Under the pieces are notes generated by a model. It made no database searches. It saw only the letters and a list, made by a program, of their open reading frames with translations, and was not told where the DNA came from. The position numbers were made by a program, and so were the translations under genes. 64,000 nt of DNA. Origin: Anaerolineae bacterium (lineage in GTDB: Bacteria > Chloroflexota > Anaerolineae > Anaerolineales > Anaerolineaceae). Positions 35,075 through 44,643 of the stretch are shown in pieces. How positions within the stretch are numbered: position 1 is the first letter of the stretch; each line of letters opens with the position of its first letter. The DNA is taken from the NCBI GenBank assembly GCA_013178185.1, contig JABLXC010000011.1, positions 20,144 to 84,143 of the forward strand. The letters are read 5' to 3'.

Positions 35075-36706
35075 ATGGCTAAACAACTTATTTTCGCAGA
35101 AGAGGCTCGACGCCAGCTTAAAACCGGGATAGATGTTGTGGCAAACGCAGTGGCAACAACCCTTGGACCCAAAGGTCGTAATGTTGCCGTAGATCGAAAG
35201 TTTGGTTCCCCCACCATCACCCACGACGGCGTTACTGTAGCAAAAGAAATTGAACTGCAAGACCCTTATCAGAACATGGGTGCCCAGCTTCTCAAAGAAG
35301 CCGCCACAAAGACCAACGACATCGCTGGCGATGGCACCACAACCTCAACCGTTTTAGCGCACGCCATGGTTACCGAAGGGCTAAAAACCCTCTCTGCCGG
35401 CGCCAACCCCATGCTGCTCAAACGCGGCATTGAAACTGCAGCCAAAGCGGTTTCTGAAGCCATAAAAAGCCAGTCCATCGCCATCAGCACCAAAGAAGAT
35501 ATCGCCAATGTTGCCACCATTTCCGCCCAAGATCGCACCATCGGCGAGCTTATTGCCGAAGTGATGGACAAAGTTGGAAAAGATGGCGTCATCACCGTTG
35601 AAGAATCCAAGGGATTGGAATTTGAAACAGAATACGTCGAAGGTATGCAGTTCGATCGCGGCTATATCTCGGCATATTTCATCACCGATTCAGAGCATAT
35701 GGAAGCGGTGATCAGTGAGCCGTATGTTCTCGTGTACGACAAGAAAATCTCCGCTGCTGCCGATATCGTTCCGCTGCTCGAAAAGCTGGTTCAGAGCGGT
35801 AAACGCGAACTGGTGATCATCGCCGAAGATGTGGATGGTGAAGCGCTGGCAACCCTCGTGCTGAACAAATTACGCGGCATGTTGAACGTCCTCGCTGTGA
35901 AAGCCCCTGGCTTTGGCGACCGCCGCAAAGCAATGCTGGGCGATATCGCCACCCTGACCGGCGCGCAGGTGATCTCAGAAGAGACCGGCCGCAAGCTGGA
36001 AACCACTACCGTCGCAGACCTTGGTCGCGCCGAAAAAGTCGTTGCCGATAAAGACAACACCACGATTGTCGGCGGCAAGGGCAAAGAATCAGAAATCAAA
36101 GGTCGCATCGAGCAGATCCGGGTTGAAATCGAGAAAACCACCAGCGATTACGACCGCGAAAAACTGCAAGAGCGCCTTGCAAAACTTTCCGGCGGCGTAG
36201 CCATCATTCGTGTTGGCGCTGCAACCGAAACTGAACTTAAGGAAAAGAAACATCGCGTCGAAGATGCGCTTTCCGCTACCCGCGCAGCAGTAGAAGAAGG
36301 TATCGTTCCCGGCGGCGGCGTCGCGCTCATCAACGCAATTGCCTCCCTCGAAAATGTCAAGATGGACCATGAGGATGAACAAATCGGCGTGAACATCGTC
36401 CGCAAATCGCTTGAAGTTCCCACCCGCCGCATCACTGAAAACGCTGGCAAAGATGGTTCCGTAATCATCGAGAACATCCGCCAGGCCCAGAAACGGGAAA
36501 AGAACAACAAGATCGGTTACGATGTCATCCGCGATGAATATCTGGATATGGTCAAGGGTGGCGTTATCGATCCCGCCAAGGTGACACGCGGCGCGCTCGA
36601 AAATGCAGCCTCTATCGCAGCCATGATCCTGACCACCGAAGCGCTGATCACCGAAATTCCTGAGAAGGAAAAAGCTCCCGCGGCACCCCCCATGCCGGAA
36701 TACTAA
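35075..36706 (+). CDS. groEL: Chaperonin GroEL
   Basis: A 543-residue chaperonin with the usual length and motifs: ATP site [19 protein letters not shown] and [27 protein letters not shown], and equatorial [10 protein letters not shown]. The C-terminus is [12 protein letters not shown] and lacks the Gly-Gly-Met tail that lines the cavity floor in most GroELs. It folds newly made proteins with GroES, whose gene lies 37 bases upstream in the same operon. Confidence 0.97.
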   Translation: MAKQLIFAEEARRQLKTGIDVVANAVATTLGPKGRNVAVDRKFGSPTITHDGVTVAKEIELQDPYQNMGAQLLKEAATKTNDIAGDGTTTSTVLAHAMVTEGLKTLSAGANPMLLKRGIETAAKAVSEAIKSQSIAISTKEDIANVATISAQDRTIGELIAEVMDKVGKDGVITVEESKGLEFETEYVEGMQFDRGYISAYFITDSEHMEAVISEPYVLVYDKKISAAADIVPLLEKLVQSGKRELVIIAEDVDGEALATLVLNKLRGMLNVLAVKAPGFGDRRKAMLGDIATLTGAQVISEETGRKLETTTVADLGRAEKVVADKDNTTIVGGKGKESEIKGRIEQIRVEIEKTTSDYDREKLQERLAKLSGGVAIIRVGAATETELKEKKHRVEDALSATRAAVEEGIVPGGGVALINAIASLENVKMDHEDEQIGVNIVRKSLEVPTRRITENAGKDGSVIIENIRQAQKREKNNKIGYDVIRDEYLDMVKGGVIDPAKVTRGALENAASIAAMILTTEALITEIPEKEKAPAAPPMPEY

Positions 36707-36725
36707 ACCAATCGTCTTGAGACAG

Positions 36726-36758
36726 AAACAGGGCAGGTTGATCGACTGCCCTGTTTTT
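36726..36758. terminator. Terminator of groESL (probably bidirectional)
   Basis: AAACAGGGCAG and CTGCCCTGTTT form an eleven-base stem with TTTT after it on the plus strand and A-rich sequence before it, so it may also end the convergent transporter transcript. Confidence 0.8.
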
Positions 36759-36766
36759 ATTTATGG

Positions 36767-37486
36767 TCAGGTCACCCTGAAAGGGTTGAAATCCGTATGG
36801 GTATCGTAGAAATCTTCGTTTTCGGCTTTTTTAAGCGTTGAAACCACCCGGTAAGTCACCGGCGTCATCAGGGCTTCAATTGCAACTTTGAAAACGTAGT
36901 TGGTTACCGCAAGGCTGACAAAAATCTCCCACGGGAAGACGCCTGCGAGGGTTGCAACCAGAAGGAAGATCAGGGTATCCACGCCTTCGCCAACCAAAGT
37001 GCTCCCAATCGTGCGCGTCCACAGCCAGCGCCCCTCTGTCCATACCTTCATCTTCGCCAGAATGACCGAATTGCTGAACTCGCCAGCCCAATAAGCCGTC
37101 AGGCTCGCCAGCACGATGCCGCCGCTGCTCATGCCCCCCAAGATGACCTGATAGGCGTGATCGCCAGCATAAGCTTGCCAGTTCCCCTCTCCGGGCAACC
37201 GCTGCACAATCCAAAAGACAAGCGCGCTCAACGCCAGGCACGCAAACCCGGTCCAGATCACACGACGAGAACGCTGGTAGCCGTACACCTCTGTCAGCAC
37301 ATCCCCAAAGATATAGCTGATGGGGAACAGCAGCGTCCCGGCGTCAAAGGAGAGGCGCACCCCTAAGAGGGACACACCCCAGTCCACAATCTTCGCAGAA
37401 GAAGCGATATTGCTCACAATCAATACCGTAACAAACAGCGCCATGACGCGGTCAAAGTATTGGTAAGAACGTTCAGGATTTTTCAT
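36767..37486 (-). CDS. Queuosine precursor transporter (VUT/YhhQ family)
   Basis: A 239-residue membrane protein with about six helices. SFDAGTLLFPISYIFGDVLT followed by EVYGYQRSRRVIW is the VUT-family signature, and GSTLVGEGVDTLIF occurs in the last third. Members take up preQ0/preQ1 for queuosine in tRNA. No queuosine biosynthesis genes are in the window, consistent with salvage, but this remains inference. Confidence 0.88.
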   Translation of the reverse strand: MKNPERSYQYFDRVMALFVTVLIVSNIASSAKIVDWGVSLLGVRLSFDAGTLLFPISYIFGDVLTEVYGYQRSRRVIWTGFACLALSALVFWIVQRLPGEGNWQAYAGDHAYQVILGGMSSGGIVLASLTAYWAGEFSNSVILAKMKVWTEGRWLWTRTIGSTLVGEGVDTLIFLLVATLAGVFPWEIFVSLAVTNYVFKVAIEALMTPVTYRVVSTLKKAENEDFYDTHTDFNPFRVT

Positions 37487-37555
37487 GCCAGGATTTTCAT
37501 CAAACCTTCAAGAGTGCAAAAGGAGAGCACTGATCTTAAAACCAAAGGAACTCCC

Positions 37556-38464
37556 TTACTTCTTAACCTGGATCAGGCTTTCCAGTTTCGTCAGAAGGGG
37601 AAAACGTCGCCAGCGGGAGGATGAAGTCTGGGTCCGCCAGGAATCGATCGCCTCTCGGGCAATCTGGTAACCATGATCTATCAGTTCTGTCGAGTGGCGA
37701 AAGTCCCAGAACGACACCGGTTTTTCCATCGTCAGGGAGATACGGCGCACCATCACCCCGCGCGCTTCCGCAAGCTCCATTTCCAATTGGATCTGGCGGT
37801 TCTCAACCGTTTGGTTTAGTTTCCACAAAAAGGGACGCAAGCCGCGTTCCGAGCTATCTACCTCATATGGATTGAACAAATCCAGGGCGATAATCTCGGT
37901 TGCGCCTTGTTGTAAAGCCGCCTCGATGGGCAGGTTGCTGACCGCGCCGCCGTCCAGCAGATACCGGCCTTCTTTTTCCAAGGGGAGCATCCAGGGCGGC
38001 AGAGCAATGGAAGCCATCATGCTCTCCAGGACGGATTCTTCTGGATCCTGACCAAAGATAACCTGACAGCCCGAATTGAGATCGGAAGCGACAATGAACA
38101 ATCTTACGCCTTGAATATCCTTGAAGCGCAATTCAGGCGTCAGGCCCTGCGCAATGGCATATTCACGGATACGCTGCTGCGAAACCCCTGGAGAGCGCCG
38201 AAAGAGCGTCCGCATGATCTGCCACCACAGGTTCGCCGGCAGCAAATCCTGGTTCACAGAAGACTTCCAGGCTTCTTCCAGTTTTTGTATTCCCTCAAGG
38301 TGATACCCATGAATAGACAGAAACGCTGCATTCACAGCCCCAATCGAGGTGCCGGTTACCAGCGTAGGTTGGTAACCAGCCTCAAGCAGGGCGCGTAGCG
38401 CCCCCACCTGCAACGCGCCGCGTGACCCGCCGCCGCTCAAAACAAACGCCAATTCTTTTTTCAT
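37556..38464 (-). CDS. Patatin-like phospholipase
   Basis: A 302-residue protein of the RssA/NTE-like patatin family. Oxyanion loop SGGGSRGA near residue 10, nucleophile elbow GTSIG (S40) and catalytic D171 in DGGAVSNLP are all present, so the Ser-Asp dyad is complete. No signal peptide or membrane helix is seen, so it probably acts on phospholipids from the cytoplasmic side. Confidence 0.88.
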   Translation of the reverse strand: MKKELAFVLSGGGSRGALQVGALRALLEAGYQPTLVTGTSIGAVNAAFLSIHGYHLEGIQKLEEAWKSSVNQDLLPANLWWQIMRTLFRRSPGVSQQRIREYAIAQGLTPELRFKDIQGVRLFIVASDLNSGCQVIFGQDPEESVLESMMASIALPPWMLPLEKEGRYLLDGGAVSNLPIEAALQQGATEIIALDLFNPYEVDSSERGLRPFLWKLNQTVENRQIQLEMELAEARGVMVRRISLTMEKPVSFWDFRHSTELIDHGYQIAREAIDSWRTQTSSSRWRRFPLLTKLESLIQVKK

Positions 38465-38650
38465 CTATCTTCCAGAAACCCGATTTTCACAACATGATGA
38501 CTTGCCGAAAGTATAATGGAATTGCAGCAAGTTTTCAATACGACGTGCTGGAGTTCAATAGGAAACTCCGGACAGGTCCTGAACCAGAGGCATGAAAACC
38601 GCCAACCTCTCAGCTTTTCTACCCACCGCAAACTCATCAGCGTGCCAGAG

Positions 38651-38678
38651 TTGTCTTTAGCCTGCCTTGCACTATAAT
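38651..38678 (+). promoter_or_regulatory. Probable promoter of the Ser/Thr kinase gene
   Basis: TTGTCT (38651-38656) and TATAAT (38673-38678) are spaced by 16 bases, about 48 bases before the start codon. The rest of the 261-base gap between the two divergent genes shows nothing else I can support. Confidence 0.5.
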
Positions 38679-38725
38679 GAGGTTATCTTTCATGATCTTT
38701 TTCATTCTCTTCGGGGAGCGTTGAT

Positions 38726-40912
38726 ATGGATTTATCATCGGAAACAACCTTGCGCGGCCGGTACAAGATTATCCGGCAGCTCGGAAAAGGAGGAATGGGA
38801 GCTGTCTATCTGGCTTACGACACCTCACTCGAAACCGAGGTTGCCGTCAAGTGCAATCTGAACCCGAGCAAAGAAAGCTCCACCCAATTTTTGCGAGAAG
38901 CACGCCTCCTGGCAACGCTAAGACACTCCAACTTGCCGCGCGTGATTGACCATTTTATCCTCGGGCAGAGCCAGTACCTGGTCATGGATTACATCCCAGG
39001 AGATGATTTAGGCACCCGACTCGAACGGGAAGGCCCACAACCCATTGAAAAGGTTTTGCAATGGGCAGACCAGATTTGTTCTGCCCTGGTTTATCTGCAC
39101 AGCCAGAATCCGCCGGTCATCCATCGGGATATCAAACCAGGCAATCTCAAGTTGATGGCCGATGGAGCGGTCATGCTGGTAGATTTTGGCATCGCCAAAG
39201 CGGCTGACACCTCTCAGGCCACCGCTACCGGCGCGATGGGATATACACCGGGTTATGCTCCCCCCGAACAGTATGGCGGCGCCCGCACCGGGCCTTATTC
39301 TGATCAATATTCACTGGCAGCGACACTGTACGTTTTACTCACCAACCAGAAACCCGCCGACAGCGTCCAGCGGTTGCTGAACCAGACCGTGCTGACGCCT
39401 TTAAACCTGCTCAATCCCAAGGTGCCACCTTATATCCAATGGGCCATTGAAAAAGCGATGTCGGTCCGCATCGAAGACCGTTTTCAAGGCGTCGCAGAAT
39501 TTCAAAAAGCCCTGAAAGACCACCGCTATTATCAGGCAGCCATGCGGGCGCAACCTTCGAAGCCAACCGCCAGCGTGCCTGTTACCCAAACCTCCCCAGC
39601 CATCCAATATCCCCCCAGCCAGCCCCCTATACCTGTCACTACCCCCCACCTGACCTACCCACAGTCCACCTCGCCATCACCAACACACCCCCAGGCAACC
39701 ATGCAGGCCTACAGTCCGGTGCCTTCCCAACCAATTGCGCCCCCCAAAAAGCGCTCCTTTGGGCTGATTGCATTGCTTGCAGGGGGCGGCGGGTTGGTTT
39801 TGCTGGTCGTGGGTATTGTCGCAGCGCTCATCCTCCTGCAGGCTTCGGGCGTGTTTGGCGGAAAGCAATCTCCCACGCAACCCCAACCAGCCATCGTGCT
39901 CACGCCCGAGGCAAGTGAAACACCCCAGCCAACAGCGACAGAACCCCCCCCTCCTCCGCCAGCTACCGAAACACCCCCACCGCCGCCTACCGAGACGCTC
40001 GTCCCGCAGCCGGTGCTTCGCCCCGTGACCGGTGAAAAAGTCCTGGCTTATGCCAGCGACCGTTTTGATGGAAAAACCCTGCAAATCTGGACGATGAAAA
40101 TTTTTCTGGATGAAGCAGGAAAACCTGTCGCCGACGAGTTAAAGCAGGTGACATTCGATGGCAGCGATAAGACCCAGCCAGCCTGGTCGCCGGATGGAAA
40201 ACGTCTTTTGTATGTTTCAGAAGGGAATTCAGGCACCGGTTTAGATATTTTTCTGCTGGATCTCTCGAAAGAGGGCGCCCAGCCTGTCAATCTAACCCGC
40301 CAGAAAGGCGACGATTTTGACCCGGCCTGGTCGCCCGATGGGAAATTCATCGCTTTCACCAACCGGGGAAAATTCACCGATACCAATTTATTGTATTTTA
40401 TGAGCCCTGATGGCACCAACCTCACACGCTTGAGCCTGGACTATGAGGAGTATTCGCCCACCTGGTCCCCAAAAACCGATTGGCTGATGAATGTCATTCA
40501 CGCTCGCGACCACCGCTACCTGTTCATGCATTCGTGGGTTGGCAATATTTACCCCACCCCCTTCCCAACCCCGCAACAGTATGATCCCACCACTTTCTTC
40601 GGCAGGTTAGGAGAGGTTGACGATCCAGCCTGGTCGCCAGACGGCGCTCATATCGCTTACACCCAGGTGAAAGGCGAATCCAAACAGATCTATTCGCTGG
40701 AATACAAATCGCGCGGGGCCGACACCAGCCTGTTGACCCCAGATTCAAATCGTGAATACGAGCCAGCCTGGTCGCCGGATTCTCAATGGATCGCTTTCAA
40801 TTCCGAACGGGACGGGAACCTGGAAGTTTATATAATGACGGCTACCGGACTCTTGCAAACCAACCTGACCAACGAACCCGGTCGCGATCTTGATCCTGCC
40901 TGGCAGCCCTGA
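38726..40912 (+). CDS. PknB-type Ser/Thr protein kinase with PD40 propeller
   Basis: A 728-residue transmembrane kinase. Residues 12-270 are a Hanks-type kinase: LGKGGMGAVYLAYD, ATP-anchoring K42, catalytic D135 in HRDIKPGN, D153 in DFG. A Pro/Gln-rich juxtamembrane stretch follows. One membrane helix (about 342-370, LLAGGGGLVLLVVGIVAALILL) leads to a Pro/Thr linker. Outside there are five or so PD40/TolB-like repeats, each with PAWSPDGK or a variant, probably a beta-propeller. The layout suggests a sensor kinase responding to an external ligand. No phosphatase gene is adjacent. Confidence 0.92.
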   Translation: MDLSSETTLRGRYKIIRQLGKGGMGAVYLAYDTSLETEVAVKCNLNPSKESSTQFLREARLLATLRHSNLPRVIDHFILGQSQYLVMDYIPGDDLGTRLEREGPQPIEKVLQWADQICSALVYLHSQNPPVIHRDIKPGNLKLMADGAVMLVDFGIAKAADTSQATATGAMGYTPGYAPPEQYGGARTGPYSDQYSLAATLYVLLTNQKPADSVQRLLNQTVLTPLNLLNPKVPPYIQWAIEKAMSVRIEDRFQGVAEFQKALKDHRYYQAAMRAQPSKPTASVPVTQTSPAIQYPPSQPPIPVTTPHLTYPQSTSPSPTHPQATMQAYSPVPSQPIAPPKKRSFGLIALLAGGGGLVLLVVGIVAALILLQASGVFGGKQSPTQPQPAIVLTPEASETPQPTATEPPPPPPATETPPPPPTETLVPQPVLRPVTGEKVLAYASDRFDGKTLQIWTMKIFLDEAGKPVADELKQVTFDGSDKTQPAWSPDGKRLLYVSEGNSGTGLDIFLLDLSKEGAQPVNLTRQKGDDFDPAWSPDGKFIAFTNRGKFTDTNLLYFMSPDGTNLTRLSLDYEEYSPTWSPKTDWLMNVIHARDHRYLFMHSWVGNIYPTPFPTPQQYDPTTFFGRLGEVDDPAWSPDGAHIAYTQVKGESKQIYSLEYKSRGADTSLLTPDSNREYEPAWSPDSQWIAFNSERDGNLEVYIMTATGLLQTNLTNEPGRDLDPAWQP

Positions 40913-40940
40913 GTAAGTCCCATCTTACCAGGCGCGAAGA

Positions 40941-40970
40941 AAGACCGCCCGATTTACAGGCGGTCTTTTG
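40941..40970 (+). terminator. Terminator of the kinase gene
   Basis: AAGACCGCC and GGCGGTCTT form a nine-base stem with a nine-base loop followed by TTTG. On the minus strand CTTTCTTC follows, so it may also serve the convergent gene. Confidence 0.65.
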
Positions 40971-40975
40971 ATTGG

Positions 40976-41284
40976 CTATGCAGCGTCAGGTTTTGGGGGT
41001 TGCGCTTCATTCGATGCTCTTGTCTGTTTCTTGGTTCGCTTTTTCTTTACCAGTTTTCCCGCTTCGGGGCTAAGCAACATCATCAGACGGTTGAGCGCCT
41101 GCGGATCATATTCCCTGCGACCACAGACATCGCACACCCAGGATGGAAAATCCGGTACAGTAATTAGTTCATTTCCTAACCAGGTGAAATAGGTAATATA
41201 ATGACGACGCAGTTGACCTGCCTGGCACTCTGCACAAGTCATGGTTGGTTCTTCAGGTTTCGCAAGCGATGGAACGAGTCTCAT
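40976..41284 (-). CDS. YgiT-type zinc-finger protein
   Basis: A 102-residue protein with two CxxC pairs (MTCAEC and WVCDVCGRREYDP) spaced as in the YgiT/MqsA zinc-finger family, often part of small regulators or antitoxins. The C-terminal 30 residues are Lys-rich (KKKRTKKQTR) and could bind nucleic acid. No HTH domain or MqsR-like toxin gene is adjacent, so a toxin-antitoxin role is unlikely here. Confidence 0.7.
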   Translation of the reverse strand: MRLVPSLAKPEEPTMTCAECQAGQLRRHYITYFTWLGNELITVPDFPSWVCDVCGRREYDPQALNRLMMLLSPEAGKLVKKKRTKKQTRASNEAQPPKPDAA

Positions 41285-41289
41285 AATGG

Positions 41290-41892
41290 TTAGTTCGCAG
41301 CATTGACAGTAAACGGCTGTGTCAGGACTTTGATCTCATCCAGCGGCCAATAAACCGCTAGCGCCCTTCCAACAACATTAGAAATTGGCACGAACCCCCA
41401 GGCATGGGAATCGGAAGACTGGTTGCGGTTATCGCCCAAAACAAAGAGAGAGCCTTCTGGAACGGACCATTCTCCATCATACACCGGCGGCGAGGCGGCA
41501 TACTTCTCAGATAATTCTTGATCGTTCACAAAAATTTTCCCATTGTGAATCTGAACCAGATCCCCCGGAAGGCCAATAACTCGCTTGATGTAGTCTTCAG
41601 AGGGATTAGGAGGGTAATGAAACACGATAATATCCCCATGCTGGATATTCCCCAGGCGATAAGCCAGCTTATTGACCAACACGTACTGCCCCGGTTGGAG
41701 TGTTGGCTTCATGCTCACATTCTCAACTCGAACCCTGGCGATAACCGAGTCAATCAAAAAATACAGCACCAGCGCCAGCAGAATAGTTTGAAAAGTTTCT
41801 AAGAAAAACCGCCAGGCGCCCGAGCGCGTCTTCTTAGGCAGAGGCGCCGGGGGAGGGAAAGATGGCGCGCCGGGTTGATCTATATCGAACAA
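41290..41892 (-). CDS. lepB: Signal peptidase I
   Basis: A 200-residue type I signal peptidase. One N-terminal membrane helix (about 35-50), catalytic S60 in NVSMKPTL, catalytic K103 in YIKRVIGLPGD, and box E VLGDNRNQSSDSHAWG. It removes Sec and Tat signal peptides outside the membrane. It is five bases from the zinc-finger gene and follows der in the same direction. Confidence 0.94.
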   Translation of the reverse strand: MFDIDQPGAPSFPPPAPLPKKTRSGAWRFFLETFQTILLALVLYFLIDSVIARVRVENVSMKPTLQPGQYVLVNKLAYRLGNIQHGDIIVFHYPPNPSEDYIKRVIGLPGDLVQIHNGKIFVNDQELSEKYAASPPVYDGEWSVPEGSLFVLGDNRNQSSDSHAWGFVPISNVVGRALAVYWPLDEIKVLTQPFTVNAAN

Positions 41893-41970
41893 ACTACCTC
41901 CACAAAGTTGCTATTTATGACATTATAAAGCTGGATAGGTTCAAGGACAAGGGAGGAACAATTGAAAAAA

Positions 41971-43335
41971 TCAACGGCGTGCTTTAAGTACCAGCCGTAT
42001 CGGGGTGCCGATATAGGGATATTGTTTTCGAATCGCGTTTTCAATAAACCGCAAATAAGAAAAATGCGCTAACTTGGGATCATTAACATGTAGCATAAAA
42101 GTTGGGGGATCGCTGCGAACCTGGGTGGCGTAATAAATCCGCAGAGAACGACCGGATTTTGAGGTAGCCGCATGAGCATCCTGAGCCTCATGGATGATCT
42201 GGTTGAGCGAGGATGTGGTAATCCGCGCTAGTCGCTCCTCCTGGACGCGCAAAGCCAGAGGCAAGACTTGGTCACAACGCTGACCGGTGAGCGCCGAGAT
42301 AAAAAGGATCGGAACATAATCCATAAAATTCAACTCCCGCCGGATCAGTTCGGTGGTATGCTGCATGGTATAGGTATCTTTTTGAATGGCATCCCATTTA
42401 TTCACCAGCACGACCGCGCTCTTCCAGGCTTCCAGGATGAAACCCGCGATATGGGTATCCTGAGCGGTAATGCCTGTCTCAGCGTCAACCAGCAGCAAAG
42501 CGACATCTGCCCGCTCGATGGCGCGCATCGATCGTATGACGCTGTATTTTTCAACACCGGGCAGAATGCGTCCCCGCCGCCGGATGCCCGCGGTATCGAT
42601 CAGTGTCACCGGAATGCCTCGAAAGGTGATATGAGTATCCGTGGCATCTCGCGTCGTACCGGGGATAGGACTCACAATGGCCCGATCTTCGCCAATGAGT
42701 CGATTCAAAAGGCTGGACTTGCCAGCATTCGGCTTTCCAACCAGGGCGATTTTTACCGCATCGTCTTGTTCTTCCTCCGCAGCCGGCGGAAACATGGAAA
42801 TCAAGACATCCAGCATATCGCCCGTACCTGTGCCGTGGATGGCTGAAATTGGGTGAGGATCTCCCATCCCTAACTCATAAAATTGGTCAGCCGCCCGCCG
42901 CAGTGGCTCGCTATCAGCCTTATTGACCACCAGAAGAACCGGCGGCTGGGGTTCGCCATCCACCACCTTCTGCTTGCGTCGCAGCATGCGGGCCACTTCA
43001 TGGTCGGCAGGGGTTACTCCCGAGGCCGCATCCACCACCAAGATCACGACATCGGCTTCCTGGATAGCTACTTCAGCCTGGAGACGAATTTGCTGAATAT
43101 AGTCCGCCGAACCGATCGATAGTGGTTCTTTTCCACCAGTCGAAGGGTCAATCCCGCCCGTGTCAATAACATCAAAAGGTACCCCAGACCATTCGGCCTG
43201 GCCAAAAAGACGGTCGCGAGTGGTGCCGGGCACATCATCAACAATCGCCATCGGCTCCCCAACCAGACGGTTGAAAAGAGTGCTTTTGCCTACATTTGGC
43301 CGCCCCACCAGGGCAATGACAGCTTTCCTCATCAT
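41971..43335 (-). CDS. der: Ribosome-assembly GTPase Der (EngA)
   Basis: A 454-residue protein with two tandem G domains (GRPNVGKSTLFNRL with NKAD, and GKPNAGKSSLLNRL with NKWD) and a C-terminal KH-like domain, an arrangement found only in Der/EngA. It assists 50S subunit assembly. Length is normal for the family. Confidence 0.97.
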   Translation of the reverse strand: MMRKAVIALVGRPNVGKSTLFNRLVGEPMAIVDDVPGTTRDRLFGQAEWSGVPFDVIDTGGIDPSTGGKEPLSIGSADYIQQIRLQAEVAIQEADVVILVVDAASGVTPADHEVARMLRRKQKVVDGEPQPPVLLVVNKADSEPLRRAADQFYELGMGDPHPISAIHGTGTGDMLDVLISMFPPAAEEEQDDAVKIALVGKPNAGKSSLLNRLIGEDRAIVSPIPGTTRDATDTHITFRGIPVTLIDTAGIRRRGRILPGVEKYSVIRSMRAIERADVALLLVDAETGITAQDTHIAGFILEAWKSAVVLVNKWDAIQKDTYTMQHTTELIRRELNFMDYVPILFISALTGQRCDQVLPLALRVQEERLARITTSSLNQIIHEAQDAHAATSKSGRSLRIYYATQVRSDPPTFMLHVNDPKLAHFSYLRFIENAIRKQYPYIGTPIRLVLKARR

Positions 43336-43344
43336 CGTTCTACC

Positions 43345-44643
43345 TCACGGGACCGGGGAAATCGTACTGGAAGGCTGCGGCGAGGGGGTGATGGTGGGTG
43401 TTTTCCCCTTCCTGGGTGTCCCCGTGATGACCACTTCGACAGAGCCCGGGATGATCGATTCGGTAACCACATCAGGGTTTTCGGCTTGTACCTCGGGGAC
43501 GCGCTGATACGTGCCAGGAGACAACCCTGTCAGGTCCAGAATAATCCTGACATTTTGCGGGTTTAGGGCATCTAAAACAGGGATAGGGCCCGATAGGAAA
43601 ACATCAACCTCTTCCGGGGAAATCTCGGCCTTGAGACCCTCTTCCAGGCCAATCACCTCGACCTTCATGCTATTCAACGTCAGACTGCCTTCGATGGTCG
43701 CAATGCCTACCTGTACGGCCACTGTTTGTTCGCCCACCACCAGTACGCCAGGGGGAAGGTTGAGGGGGAGGCGCACATCCAGGTCGTCCTTTGCCCCTGT
43801 CAGATCAAGCGGGGTTGTTTCCACATAACCAGGCAGGTTGCTCACCAGCTGGGGATCAGAGGAAAACACGGTAACAGCCGGTGGAAATACCGAAATATTG
43901 GTCACACGGTATCCGGCGCCAATCTGGCCGTTCAGGACCACCTTCACCACAACATTGCGGTAACCGCCGCGCTGCGTGATTTGCACCGAGACATTGACGC
44001 GATCAGGGGTAATACTGACGCCTTCCACAATTCCCCCACTGGCATCCAGCGCCTGCAAGTTGACCACACGATCAATATTCTCCGAGGCGCGGTTATAGTT
44101 CAAGAGGGCGCGCACCTCCTGAACCTTTTTTACCAATGACTCAGGGCCACTGACTACGGCCGTCTTTTCAGAGATCTGAGGGGATTCAGCCTGAAATCCG
44201 ACCGCTGGTTCTCCTTGCTGTACCAGTTGTATGCTCATCGAGCGGCTGGCCAGCGGCTCCAACACCACGGTCACATTGTTCGGCGTGTAAGAGACCACCT
44301 CGACCGGACGAATACCGATCTGAATCTGAACCGGCAGGATATGCTGCCCACTCGTCAAACCCGAAAGATCAACCACGGCGCGGATGGGCACTTGTTCAAC
44401 CAGCAAACGGTTCCAAATGGACTGCGGGGCGTTCAGCGTTAACGAAATCTGATCGGGCGCATCCGCAACATTGATCAGCGCAGGATCCTGGCCAATGAAT
44501 TCAATCGGTACCGGCTGCGGATAAAGGCGTTCCTGGATCGGGTCCGCTTCTGTGACAGAAGAAATCCAGACCGCGACCGCAAGGATAAAAGAGAGCGCCA
44601 GTTTCGGCAGATTTCGGCTGAGACTGCGGAGCAATTTCAGCAT
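43345..44643 (-). CDS. cdaR: CdaR-like protein with YbbR domains
   Basis: A 432-residue protein with one N-terminal membrane helix (LALSFILAVAVWISSV) and about four exported YbbR-type beta domains (LSGLTSGQHILPVQIQI, LTGLSPGTYQRVPEVQ), followed by a Thr/Pro-rich tail. In Firmicutes CdaR regulates the membrane diadenylate cyclase CdaA. Here it is encoded immediately after cdaA on the same strand, with adjoining stop and start, which supports the same pairing. Confidence 0.88.
   Translation of the reverse strand: MLKLLRSLSRNLPKLALSFILAVAVWISSVTEADPIQERLYPQPVPIEFIGQDPALINVADAPDQISLTLNAPQSIWNRLLVEQVPIRAVVDLSGLTSGQHILPVQIQIGIRPVEVVSYTPNNVTVVLEPLASRSMSIQLVQQGEPAVGFQAESPQISEKTAVVSGPESLVKKVQEVRALLNYNRASENIDRVVNLQALDASGGIVEGVSITPDRVNVSVQITQRGGYRNVVVKVVLNGQIGAGYRVTNISVFPPAVTVFSSDPQLVSNLPGYVETTPLDLTGAKDDLDVRLPLNLPPGVLVVGEQTVAVQVGIATIEGSLTLNSMKVEVIGLEEGLKAEISPEEVDVFLSGPIPVLDALNPQNVRIILDLTGLSPGTYQRVPEVQAENPDVVTESIIPGSVEVVITGTPRKGKTPTITPSPQPSSTISPVP

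Noticed and set aside
40976..41284. MqsA-type antitoxin of a toxin-antitoxin pair
   Set aside because: Only the zinc-finger part matches, there is no HTH domain and no toxin gene next to it.
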